From the NCBI GenBank assembly GCA_021791695.1, contig JAJYWC010000004.1, forward strand, positions 1 to 64,000: DNA of 64,000 bases. The letters run 5' to 3'. The stretch is from an archaeon. GTDB lineage: Archaea > Thermoproteota > Nitrososphaeria > Nitrososphaerales > Gagatemarchaeaceae. Below are positions 24,336 through 32,461 of the stretch, piece by piece. The notes below the pieces were generated by a model. The model was not told where the DNA came from. It worked only from the letters and a program-made list of their open reading frames with translations, and ran no database searches. The position numbers were made by a program, and so were the translations under genes. Every line of letters starts with the position of its first letter. The first letter of the stretch is position 1.

Positions 24336-24733
24336 GTCGAAGCGTTCTGGACGGAGGACTTACTTTCGGACTTGAAATCCTTCAGGAACGCCACGAGTGA
24401 GACGAAATTCGGGTTGTTATCGACCTTGCGCAGAGGGACCCTTATGTCCTGGTTGGCGATGTTGACCGCGAAGTGCGTCTGGTAGGGCACCCTTGTGAAG
24501 GAGACCGCGAAGAAATGGATTCTTCCCTCGAGCGCCTCCTTCACGACATCGTCAGTGTCAGCGAACCTCCAGGTCGAGAACGCGATCCCGTCTATCCAGT
24601 TCACTGTCGGAATCATGGTTATCTGCTGCGACAGGTTCTGTCTCATCACCTCCTCGAAGAAGGCCTTGTTATCGTACTCCAGAATCTGGTGGACTACGAT
24701 CTCTTCGACGGGCTCGTACGTGATCTTGGGCAT
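24332..24733 (-). CDS. Conserved-looking hypothetical protein
   Basis: 133 residues from ATG 24733; TATA GTATTTAAC is ~34 nt upstream. MPKITYEPVEEIVVHQILEY, then IPTVNWIDGIAFSTWRFADT and FAVNIANQDIRVPLRKVDNN. Mixed alpha/beta, no cysteines until one in no motif, no membrane segment, polar Ser/Lys tail. No family recognised. Divergent from the half-GtrA gene. Confidence 0.65.
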   Translation of the reverse strand: MPKITYEPVEEIVVHQILEYDNKAFFEEVMRQNLSQQITMIPTVNWIDGIAFSTWRFADTDDVVKEALEGRIHFFAVSFTRVPYQTHFAVNIANQDIRVPLRKVDNNPNFVSLVAFLKDFKSESKSSVQNAST

Positions 24734-24835
24734 TGCTCTGCGAGCGCACCTCAGGTTCCGCCTCGTTAAATACGGCACGGTGGTGGCGCCTGAACATGCA
24801 TGCGGACGTACGGCGCGACCCCGGGTGTGCTTGAC

Positions 24836-25063
24836 ATGAACTTCGGGCAGTTCGTAACGAAGGGGATCAAGTTCGGCCTCGTCGGCGCAGCGGGAACCGT
24901 CCTCAACCTTGGACTACTCTACGCCCTGACCGAGTACGGTCACGTCTACTACCTTTACTCAGAGCTCGCCGCCATCATCATAGTCTTCGCTTTCAACTAC
25001 ATCGGGAACATACTCGTGGGCAACATAAAGCTGGACAAGGAGAAGAAGAACGATGCCGTCTGA
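24836..25063 (+). CDS. Half-length GtrA-like membrane protein
   Basis: 75 residues from ATG 24836. GIKFGLVGAAGTVLNLGLLY matches the start of the GtrA family (KFxLVGxxGTxxNL), followed by a second helix ELAAIIIVFAFNYIGNILVG. GtrA proteins normally have four helices and ~120 residues and help flip polyprenyl-linked sugars; here only the first half is present, with a basic tail KLDKEKKNDAV. It may function as a dimer or be a remnant. Confidence 0.7.
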   Translation: MNFGQFVTKGIKFGLVGAAGTVLNLGLLYALTEYGHVYYLYSELAAIIIVFAFNYIGNILVGNIKLDKEKKNDAV

Positions 25064-25128
25064 CTCGAACCTCAGTTCGGGCGGCCAAGGCTTTTAAAAT
25101 TGTGAGAGTACATGCGAGGCGGCATTGA

Positions 25129-28100
25129 GTGGTTATAAAATCGGGCCAGACTGAGCCTACTGCCGACAATCCGCTGCCGGCCAGCTACGACTGGAGGGCC
25201 GTCGAGGCACGGGTAAGGCGATTCAACTCGGAGGCAGACTTCCATAAGCAGGTCGCTGACGCTCTCGGGATGAACCCCGTCGTGGGCTACGTAGAGGGAC
25301 CGCCCACTCTGAATGGAGTGCCCCATATCGGGCACATACGCGGCCGGATCATGAAGGACCTGTGGTACCGTTTCGGCACTCTGTCGAAGAAGAATATAGT
25401 CTTCAGGGCCGGATGGGACTGCCAGGGCCTACCGGTCGAGCTTCAGGCGGAGAAGGAGCTGGGTCTCTCGGGGAACAAGTGGGAGGACCTGAAGGCCATA
25501 GGAGAGGAGAAGATGGTGGAGGCGTGCAAGAGGCTCATCTCGAAGTACCTTGCGGCTTGGGAGGAGTCGGACGGCCTGCTGGGTCTGATGCTCGACAGGG
25601 AGAAGGCGTACATGACCTACCGCGACGCGTACATCGAGAAGGAGTGGAAATTCCTCGAGACGGCGTGGACCGACGGGATACTAGGGGAGGGGTTCAAGGT
25701 GGTGCCCTACTGCCCCAGCTGCATGACATCGCTCAGCCACGCTGAGGCGGTGCTGGGCTACGAGACACTCGAGGACCCGAGCCTGTACTACAAGGTGAGG
25801 ATGGCGGACGGCGCCTACCTGGTCATCTGGACGACGATGCCGTTCACCGTGGTCACTGACGAGCTGGTCGGCGTGAAGCCTGACGCTGACTATGATTACG
25901 TCAGGGTCGACGACGAGATATGGGTGCTAGGGCACCAGAGAAAGGAGGCTCTCGCCAAGGAGCTGAACCTCGAGCTCGGCGCGACCGTCAAGACCGTGAA
26001 GGGGAGAGACCTGGAGGGCCTGGGGTACCAGCACCCGCTGGTCTCGATGATACCCGGCCTCGAGAGGCTCGCCAAGGAGGGGAAGATACACAAGGTCGTC
26101 GCCGAGGAGTTCGTCGACACCGCGACGGGGACCGGCCTCGTCCACCTTGCGCCTGGGAACGGAGAGGAAGACTTCCAGGTGGCCATGAGGAGGAAGATAC
26201 CTATCTTCGCACCGATAGACGACAGGGTGAGGTTCACGGAAGAAGCCGGCAGGTTCTCGGGACTGTTCGTGCGTGACTCTGACAACGTAGTGGCCAAGCT
26301 CCTCGAGGAGAGCGGGAACCTCGTGAGCAACGGGAGGCTGGAGCACGAGTATCCAACCTGCTGGCGGTCCGGCCATCCGCTGGTCTGGGTGGCGAGACGC
26401 GAGTACTTCTACTGGATAGACCGGATAAAGGACAAACTGGTGGAGGCCGCCGAGAAGGTCGAATACTACTTCGACCAGCCGCGCAACCGCTTCCTCGAGT
26501 TCATCAGGCAGTCGCCTCCATGGTGTATCTCGCGGGAGAGGATATGGGGGACTCCCCTCCCGATATGGGCCTGCACCTCGTGCAAGGAGAAGGTCCCGGC
26601 TTTCTCAAGGAAGAGCATCGTTGAGCAGGCCGTCTCGCTCCCCGATGGACCGGACTTCGAGCTTCACAGGCCCTGGATAGACCGCGTCGTCCTGAAGTGC
26701 CCCAAGTGCGGTTCGGAGGCCCGGAGGGAGCCATTCGTCCTCGACACGTGGCACAACAGCGGGTCGGCGCCCCTGGCTTCCTTCACCGACGACGAGAGGG
26801 CGCGGCTCGTGCCGGTCGAGCACCTCACCGAGGGGATAGACCAGACTAGGGGATGGGCGTACACGTTGCTAGTTCTCAACGTGATCTACCAGAGGCAGCC
26901 CGCAGCGCCGTACCGGGCTTTCCTCTTCCAGGGGCACGTGCTAGACGAAAAGGGGCGCAAGATGAGCAAGAGCCTGGGTAACGTGCTCGACGCGCTCGGG
27001 ATGCTCCAGAACGACTCGGTAGACCTGCTCCGATACTACATAATGTGGAAGAGTTCCCCGGTCGACGCGGTGAGCCTCGACGTCAAGGAGATGAAGACGC
27101 GGCCCTACCAGGTTCTCAACACGCTCTACCACCTGCACGTCTACCTCAAGCAGAACGGTCAGCAGGATGGCTTCGACCCCACAGTGAACACGGTCGCGTG
27201 GGCCCGGGACAAGGGGCTCCTGACCTCAGTCGACAGGTGGCTCATAGCGAACCTCACCGAGGGCGCGGATGCCGTCAAGAGAGCCTACAGAGACTGCCGC
27301 TACAACGACGCTTGTAAGCAGCTCGAGAGGCTCGTCGTAGAGGTGCTGAGTCAGACCTACATCAGGATGGTCAGGAACGAGCTCTGGAGCGACGACCCTG
27401 GGACAAAGGACAGGCGGCTCGCCATCTACTCGCTCGTGACCTTCGCGCTCGAGACGCTCGACATGCTGCTCCATCCGGTGTCGCCCTTCGCGACCGAGTA
27501 TCTCTATCAGGAGACCTTCCTTTCAGGCGAGTGGAAGCAGCCCATCCTGCTCAGAAACTTCCCGGTGGCCACTCTGCCCGAGGACCCGAAGCACGACCGT
27601 GACCTGGTCGACCTCGCGCTCGAGGCCGAGAGCGCGTGCAACGCCGCCAGGATGAAGGCAAAACTGAAGAGGCGCTGGCCGCTGAAGGCGCTCAAGATAC
27701 GCGTCCCGGACGACTCCTTCTCCCTGGCCGAGGAGGCCAGGGGTCTGGTCGCACTCCTCTGCAACGTGAAGGAGGTGGAGGTGGTCAGGTCGGTCTCCGA
27801 CCTTCCGATCGTCTTTGAGCTCACCCCCAACCGTTCCAGGGTCGGAGCCCACTACAAGGAAAAGTCCAACTCGGTGTCGCGTGCGCTCAAGCCGATTCAG
27901 GGAGACGAGGCATGGGATGTTCATCAGGGACGCAGGTCTCCCATGGTTACGGTCGAGCAGCAGCAGATGGAGATACCGGTGGAGATCTACGACCTCAACA
28001 TCAAGGGGACGGGTGACTGGGAGGCGGTCGCCAAGGGGCGGGTACTGATCGCCGTCGAGAAGGTTCGTGACGACGGCCTCATCGCTGAGGGGTTGATGCG

Positions 28101-28344
28101 CGACGTCGCAAGGAGGCTTCAGGCACTTAGGAAGGTCAGAGGATACTCGCCAACTGAGGTTCTGGGTACCGCGAGCGTGGCCGGCCTCGAAGAGGAGATG
28201 ACCGCACTGCTCAAGCCCCTGGAGAAGGAGCTCGCCTTCCTCGTGCGCGTCAACAAGGCAAGAGTCCTGCAAGAGAAGACGGAGGACGCCGAATGGGAGG
28301 AGGACGAGCTGGATGGCCGACCCATCTACATCGACGTATCGTGA
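25129..28344 (+). CDS. ileS: Isoleucyl-tRNA synthetase
   Basis: 1071 residues. Class I HIGH motif PHIGHIRG (about 65-72), GWDCQGLPVE, large CP1 editing domain (VIWTTMPFTVVTDELVGVKP... GLVHLAPGNGEEDF), DQTRGWAYTL, KMSKS at KMSKSLGN (~610), then anticodon-binding and C-terminal domains. Length and the PYCPSCMTSLSHAE zinc-like motif fit archaeal IleRS. GTG start at 25129; TATA CTTTTAAAATTG lies ~35 nt upstream. Confidence 0.95.
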   Translation: MVIKSGQTEPTADNPLPASYDWRAVEARVRRFNSEADFHKQVADALGMNPVVGYVEGPPTLNGVPHIGHIRGRIMKDLWYRFGTLSKKNIVFRAGWDCQGLPVELQAEKELGLSGNKWEDLKAIGEEKMVEACKRLISKYLAAWEESDGLLGLMLDREKAYMTYRDAYIEKEWKFLETAWTDGILGEGFKVVPYCPSCMTSLSHAEAVLGYETLEDPSLYYKVRMADGAYLVIWTTMPFTVVTDELVGVKPDADYDYVRVDDEIWVLGHQRKEALAKELNLELGATVKTVKGRDLEGLGYQHPLVSMIPGLERLAKEGKIHKVVAEEFVDTATGTGLVHLAPGNGEEDFQVAMRRKIPIFAPIDDRVRFTEEAGRFSGLFVRDSDNVVAKLLEESGNLVSNGRLEHEYPTCWRSGHPLVWVARREYFYWIDRIKDKLVEAAEKVEYYFDQPRNRFLEFIRQSPPWCISRERIWGTPLPIWACTSCKEKVPAFSRKSIVEQAVSLPDGPDFELHRPWIDRVVLKCPKCGSEARREPFVLDTWHNSGSAPLASFTDDERARLVPVEHLTEGIDQTRGWAYTLLVLNVIYQRQPAAPYRAFLFQGHVLDEKGRKMSKSLGNVLDALGMLQNDSVDLLRYYIMWKSSPVDAVSLDVKEMKTRPYQVLNTLYHLHVYLKQNGQQDGFDPTVNTVAWARDKGLLTSVDRWLIANLTEGADAVKRAYRDCRYNDACKQLERLVVEVLSQTYIRMVRNELWSDDPGTKDRRLAIYSLVTFALETLDMLLHPVSPFATEYLYQETFLSGEWKQPILLRNFPVATLPEDPKHDRDLVDLALEAESACNAARMKAKLKRRWPLKALKIRVPDDSFSLAEEARGLVALLCNVKEVEVVRSVSDLPIVFELTPNRSRVGAHYKEKSNSVSRALKPIQGDEAWDVHQGRRSPMVTVEQQQMEIPVEIYDLNIKGTGDWEAVAKGRVLIAVEKVRDDGLIAEGLMRDVARRLQALRKVRGYSPTEVLGTASVAGLEEEMTALLKPLEKELAFLVRVNKARVLQEKTEDAEWEEDELDGRPIYIDVS

Positions 28345-28346
28345 GC

Positions 28347-29024
28347 CTAGTCTCCCGTCGACAGTCGCTTCGCGAGCACTTCGGGCAGGCCCGCCTCCAC
28401 TATCTTCCTCGCGCTTGCCGCGATGTCGTACTCCACCCTCCGGTCCTCGACCGTCGTCCGCGTGCCGTCAACCGACACTATCGCGTACGAAGCCCGCGGG
28501 TCGCCGTCGCGGGGCTGCCCGACCGACCCAGGGTTGAATACCGTTCCCTCGCTGCCCGACCAGGTGAATGGTACGTGAGTGTGTCCCAGCGCGATCAGCC
28601 CTACCGATAGTCTCTTCAGGTAGAAGCCGAAAAGGTCGGAATGCGTGGCCTCGTACACATACTCCCACAGGTTGTCATCGGGGCTGCCGTGGGCGATGTA
28701 CGCCTCGAGGCCAGCAAGGGAGACCCTCCTGTTCTTTGGCAGCTCGGAGAGAAACCGCCTGTTCTCACTGCTGAGGTTTCTGGAGGTCCAGACGGCGGCG
28801 ATGGCCGCCTTCGAATTGAACCCGGTGGGCTCCCCCGAGAGCGCCGCAAAGTCGTGGTTGCCGAGCGTCATTGTCGCACCCCTCTCCTTCAGGAGCTCGA
28901 TGACCTCGTTCGGTGAGGCTCCATAGCCCACCGCGTCACCGAGACAGTAGACTTCCTTCTCTCCCGCGTCCGCGAGTACGGCCTGTAGGGCCTCCAGGTT
29001 CGAATGGATGTCCGAGATGAACAT
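28347..29024 (-). CDS. Calcineurin-like metallophosphoesterase (YfcE/MJ0936 type)
   Basis: 225 residues from ATG 29024, which has an AGAGGAGA ribosome-binding site 5 nt upstream; a GTG at 29045 would add seven residues. Metal motifs: SDIHSN, GDAVGYG, GNHDF, AHGSPDD, GHTHVPF, NPGSVGQPRDGDP. Such enzymes are small phosphodiesterases; natural substrate unknown. Ends 2 nt after the ileS stop on the opposite strand. Confidence 0.88.
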   Translation of the reverse strand: MFISDIHSNLEALQAVLADAGEKEVYCLGDAVGYGASPNEVIELLKERGATMTLGNHDFAALSGEPTGFNSKAAIAAVWTSRNLSSENRRFLSELPKNRRVSLAGLEAYIAHGSPDDNLWEYVYEATHSDLFGFYLKRLSVGLIALGHTHVPFTWSGSEGTVFNPGSVGQPRDGDPRASYAIVSVDGTRTTVEDRRVEYDIAASARKIVEAGLPEVLAKRLSTGD

Positions 29025-29146
29025 GAACTCTCCTCTGGCCAACACCCTTCAGCGGGACGGCTTGTCTGTTAAGAGTTCCTGCGACGGACGGGGTAACCCA
29101 GCATTTCTTATATACCTAACCGGCCTTGCTCTTCAAAAGTAAGAAG

Positions 29147-29347
29147 ATGGGCAGGAAGACGGTTCTGCTAGGTTTCGCGCTGTTCGGTTACGTCCTCGGC
29201 TTCTTGGCGTGGCTGCTGCGTTCCTCCGTGGTCAACCTCGTCGACGACCTGGGAGTGAATCAGGACATCGCCGGGGCCATACTGGCGGGGATAGCCGGCG
29301 GCTTCCTGATGGTACTTGCGGCCCTAGTCTGGGCTGCGGTCGACTAG
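29147..29347 (+). CDS. Small two-helix membrane protein
   Basis: 66 residues from ATG 29147, about 35 nt after TATA CTTATATACC. Two hydrophobic segments, TVLLGFALFGYVLGFLAWLL and IAGAILAGIAGGFLMVLAAL, linked by an acidic loop. No family recognised. Stop shared as CTAG with the convergent TrmB-like gene. Confidence 0.6.
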   Translation: MGRKTVLLGFALFGYVLGFLAWLLRSSVVNLVDDLGVNQDIAGAILAGIAGGFLMVLAALVWAAVD

Positions 29348-30630
29348 TTCGTAGCTGCGAACTTCCTCTGGATTATGCGGTTCCTCGCCTCCGGGAACGG
29401 CATGTCGTGCAAGAGTTCGTTCTTGATTCCGGAGTTCTTGAGAAGGCCCGCCAGGGCGAAGTACCAGGCGGATGTCGGCGTCCCCTCCTGGTAGCCCGGG
29501 AGCTCGAGCCTGAATATCCTGGTCAGCGGGTCGTACTCTGCCGTCGTCTCCTCACCCAGGTCCTCCTGCATCAGCGCGACGATGAGACTCACCGCGTTCT
29601 CGAAGCTCTCCTGCTTGATCTTCGGGTCGACGCGTTCACCGAGTATGTTCAGGAACTCCTGGCCTATTCGCTCGATGTCCTTCTCGTCGCGGACCGCCTT
29701 CGACACCGCCTCGACGAACGCCTTGCCCATCTTCTGGCCGTCGATAAGGAACGGGAGGTTGTCCGTATGAGAGACCGATGCCAGGGTCCTGCTCCCGGTC
29801 GAGCTCCGCCAGTATTCGGTGAACAGATCCTCGCCTATGGCGCCCTTCAGCTCGCCGAGCATGAACTGGAATCCCCTTCCGGTCTGCGTGTTGACTATGA
29901 TGACCTCGGTGCTGTCTATGATGAACGCACTCCGCCCCTGCATGTGCCTGCCGTAGCGGATCTTTAGCTTCGAGGAAGCGAAGGGAAAGGTTGGAAGCGC
30001 CGGTGGGACAGATGAGATCACCCTCACGTCCACGTCCTGCCTGCAGGCGGTCTCGAGCTCCTCCGTGCACTCCTGGACCAGGTGCAGCCCCCAGCTGTCC
30101 ACGATGCACCTCATGCTCTGCTGGGACCGCAGTATGGCCTCCTTGAGCTTGAGCAGTACGCTCTGGGAGCCGAGCGAGAGATATCTCTCCTCTATCGAGT
30201 CTTGGGGCATGATGTTCCTCTCCCTCACCTTCTTGAGAGAGCTCATGACCCTCCTGAGCGACTTTATGCTCCTCTCCCTCTCACTGAGTACGTTCTGGAA
30301 CACCTCCGGGGGAAGGGCTTCGAACTTCACCGGTTTGCCCTCCAGCTCCTTGAGGGCTCCCTTCTTCGCGAGCTGCAGGGATACCTGGTACACCTTTGTC
30401 CTGGGCACTCCGGCCGCGTACTGGAGCTGGTTTACGGTGCTGGGACCGTTCGACAGAAGGGCGATGTAGACCCTGGCCTCGTACTCGGTCAGACCGAACG
30501 CCTGGAGCCCCAGCGCGAGGTCTCTCGACTCGTCCGCGAACCTCAAAACTTCGACGGCTCCTGCGCCCCCAAGGACACTCTGCACATGACGTGCAATTGG
30601 TACGATAAGGTCTGGAGTCAGCTTCGGCAA
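29344..30630 (-). CDS. TrmB-family transcriptional regulator
   Basis: 428 residues from TTG 30630. After a ~45-residue lead, GLTEYEARVYIALLSNGPST then PRTKVYQVSLQLAKKG is the typical TrmB winged helix. A coiled region (SERERSIKSLRRVMSSLKKV) leads to a large C-terminal domain (QQSMRCIVDSWGLHLVQECT; AFIIDSTEVIIVNTQTGRGF) resembling the PLD-like/effector part of the family. The ~160-residue extreme C-terminal extension is unusual. It faces cdvB1 across a ~100-bp region containing palindromes, so it may regulate itself and the ESCRT-III gene. Confidence 0.85.
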   Translation of the reverse strand: MPKLTPDLIVPIARHVQSVLGGAGAVEVLRFADESRDLALGLQAFGLTEYEARVYIALLSNGPSTVNQLQYAAGVPRTKVYQVSLQLAKKGALKELEGKPVKFEALPPEVFQNVLSERERSIKSLRRVMSSLKKVRERNIMPQDSIEERYLSLGSQSVLLKLKEAILRSQQSMRCIVDSWGLHLVQECTEELETACRQDVDVRVISSVPPALPTFPFASSKLKIRYGRHMQGRSAFIIDSTEVIIVNTQTGRGFQFMLGELKGAIGEDLFTEYWRSSTGSRTLASVSHTDNLPFLIDGQKMGKAFVEAVSKAVRDEKDIERIGQEFLNILGERVDPKIKQESFENAVSLIVALMQEDLGEETTAEYDPLTRIFRLELPGYQEGTPTSAWYFALAGLLKNSGIKNELLHDMPFPEARNRIIQRKFAATN

Positions 30631-30666
30631 ACAACAAGGTCAAAAAATCTTGTCGCCGCGACCTCA

Positions 30667-30709
30667 GTCACCGCGGTGACGCGGACCTCGGTGACACCGG
30701 CGATTTATC
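30667..30709 (+). promoter_or_regulatory. Palindromic operator candidates and TATA box of cdvB1
   Basis: GTCACCGCGGTGAC (30667-30680) is a perfect 14-bp palindrome. CGGTGACACCG (30689-30699) is a second inverted repeat sharing the CGGTGAC half-site. TATA-like TTTATC at 30704-30709 lies 27 nt before the cdvB1 ATG. The sites lie in the divergent gap next to a TrmB-type regulator, which typically binds such palindromes. Confidence 0.5.
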
Positions 30710-30732
30710 TTCATCCCGTGAACCTGTGGCCC

Positions 30733-31377
30733 ATGAGCACTTTTTCAAGCAAGTGGGAGAAATCCAACAGCCAGGGATTCACGACAAGAATGCGTGAGTC
30801 CGTAAAGAACCCAGGTCCACTCAAGCCGAGGTTGGACCTAGCCATCAGACAGATCCAAGTCCAGGTAGCAAAGCTCGACGCGACCACCGCCAAGCTGAGG
30901 GAGAGGGATGCCTCGATCTTCAACAAGGTCGTCTCATCCATCCAGAAGCATGACTCGCAGCACGCTTCAGTCTACGCGAATGAGCTCGCGGAGGTAAGGA
31001 AGATGAACAGAATGGTCACCCAGGCCAAGCTGGCCCTCGAGCAGATCACCCTCAGACTCAACACCATCACCGAACTCGGCGACATTGTCGTCACCCTCAC
31101 CCCAGCGATGTCAGTCATCCGCAGCGTGAGACAGGGACTCGTCAGCGTGCTCCCGGAGGCAGAAGGAGAGATCGGAGAGATATCCGGCCTGCTGAGCAGC
31201 ATCCTCGTAGATGCCGGCACAGTCGGTGGATACTCGCTGAACTTCGAGGCTGCCAACGAGGACGCGGAGAAGGTCCTTGCCGAGGCCGCGGCAGTGGCAG
31301 AGCAGAGGATGAAGGAGAAGTTCCCAGAGATCCCCTCTGGACTCCCCTCTGTGGAAGGATCCGCAGAAACGTCTTAG
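30733..31377 (+). CDS. ESCRT-III-like cell-division protein, CdvB1/B2 type
   Basis: 214 residues from ATG 30733 (an in-frame GTG at 30718 is possible). The helical ESCRT-III core is clear: KPRLDLAIRQIQVQVAKLDA, HDSQHASVYANELAEVRKMN, LALEQITLRLNTITELGDIV, LTPAMSVIRSVRQGLVSVLP. An acidic C-terminal part EDAEKVLAEAAAVAEQRMKE ends without a winged helix. It polymerises at the membrane neck during division or vesicle budding. It is the paralog without CdvA-binding domain and is followed by a hairpin terminator, so it is a separate transcript from cdvB-cdvC. Confidence 0.9.
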   Translation: MSTFSSKWEKSNSQGFTTRMRESVKNPGPLKPRLDLAIRQIQVQVAKLDATTAKLRERDASIFNKVVSSIQKHDSQHASVYANELAEVRKMNRMVTQAKLALEQITLRLNTITELGDIVVTLTPAMSVIRSVRQGLVSVLPEAEGEIGEISGLLSSILVDAGTVGGYSLNFEAANEDAEKVLAEAAAVAEQRMKEKFPEIPSGLPSVEGSAETS

Positions 31378-31400
31378 GAAGAAACCAGGAGGCGGGTACG

Positions 31401-31456
31401 TCCCGCGAGACCCTCGGGTCCCGCGGGAGTCGCACCCCCTCTACTCCCCTTTTTCC
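31401..31456 (+). terminator. Strong hairpin and T-run after cdvB1
   Basis: TCCCGCG-A-GACCC-TC-GGGTC-C-CGCGGGA (31401-31428) folds into a 12-bp stem with one A-C mismatch and a very tight loop, followed by CCCCTTTTTCCC (about 31445-31456). It looks like an intrinsic-type terminator or 3'-end stabiliser. Confidence 0.55.
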
Positions 31457-31600
31457 CGGAAACTAGTGAGCTAAGATTGTCATCTTCAGCCTCGTCGACC
31501 GCGAAGTTCGTTGGTCGTTCAGTCTTTTGTTTCTATTTGTTGACTAAGATAGTGATTATTCGTTTTACATCCAACTCGCTCAGAAAGTGGTTAGTGAGGA

Positions 31601-32461
31601 TTGGGAACGATTAGCTCCTTGAAGCTACTCGCCGGGAGAAAGGAAGGCGAGTACAAAGGCAAGATCGTCACTGCCCTCAAAGAAATAGAGATTCAGAGAA
31701 GAGAGCTCGAGACGCTCCGCGGCCGCCTGTCGGAAAGGAGGCAGAAGCTCTTCGATTCCACGGTCCGTGCGCTTCAGGAGAAGAACAAGTCCAAGGCCAG
31801 CGTGTACGCCAACGAGCACGCCGAGGTCCGCAAGACAATGAAGGTGGTGGAGGCGAGCGAGCTCGCGCTGATCCAGGTGACCCTCAGGCTCCAGAGCATA
31901 ATGGAGATAGGCGACGCGATGGCCCACATGACGACCGCCTTCAAGTCTCTGAAGGTCGTCAGCAAGACGATGGAGGGCTTCGTCCCTGCGTTAGATGCCA
32001 CGTCGGAGAGCATCAACAGCACGCTCACGGAGACTATGGCCCAGATGGGCCAGCTCTCGCCGGGCATCCAGGTTGACATCCACAACGAGAACGCCGAGGA
32101 GCTGGTCGAGCAGGCTCGAAAGTTCGCAGAGGAGCAGGCGGAGAAGCTCAAACAGAGCCTGCGCGTGATGCCGAGCCGGTTCGAGTCCGAAGTCTCACAT
32201 TCAGACGACCGCATCCCGATACTTGCTACGGGAGACGATTTCGAAGAAGAGGAGAGCCCGATTCTTGGGACACTGTTCTCCAGCAGGACCGACCCGAAGG
32301 TCGAGAGCGAGGTGCTCAGGTATGCGACCGCGCACAACGGGGTCATCGACGTCACAGAGACGTCGTCCCGTCTCGGGATACCCCAGGACGAGGTGGAGCT
32401 GTCAATGATAAGGCTCGTCGCCCAGGGAAAGGTCAGGTCAGGGAGTGAATCATCGCGATGA
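31601..32461 (+). CDS. cdvB: CdvB, ESCRT-III protein with C-terminal winged helix
   Basis: 286 residues from TTG 31601. ESCRT-III core (EIEIQRRELETLRGRLSERR, KSKASVYANEHAEVRKTMKV, LALIQVTLRLQSIMEIGDAM) and acidic helix NENAEELVEQARKFAEEQAE. A linker (EEEESPILGTLFSS) may bind the CdvC MIT domain. The C-terminal winged helix DPKVESEVLRYATAHNGVID...GIPQDEVELSMIRLVAQGKV is the part that recruits CdvB to CdvA in Sulfolobales. The stop overlaps the cdvC start (ATGA). No cdvA in the window. Confidence 0.92.
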   Translation: MGTISSLKLLAGRKEGEYKGKIVTALKEIEIQRRELETLRGRLSERRQKLFDSTVRALQEKNKSKASVYANEHAEVRKTMKVVEASELALIQVTLRLQSIMEIGDAMAHMTTAFKSLKVVSKTMEGFVPALDATSESINSTLTETMAQMGQLSPGIQVDIHNENAEELVEQARKFAEEQAEKLKQSLRVMPSRFESEVSHSDDRIPILATGDDFEEEESPILGTLFSSRTDPKVESEVLRYATAHNGVIDVTETSSRLGIPQDEVELSMIRLVAQGKVRSGSESSR

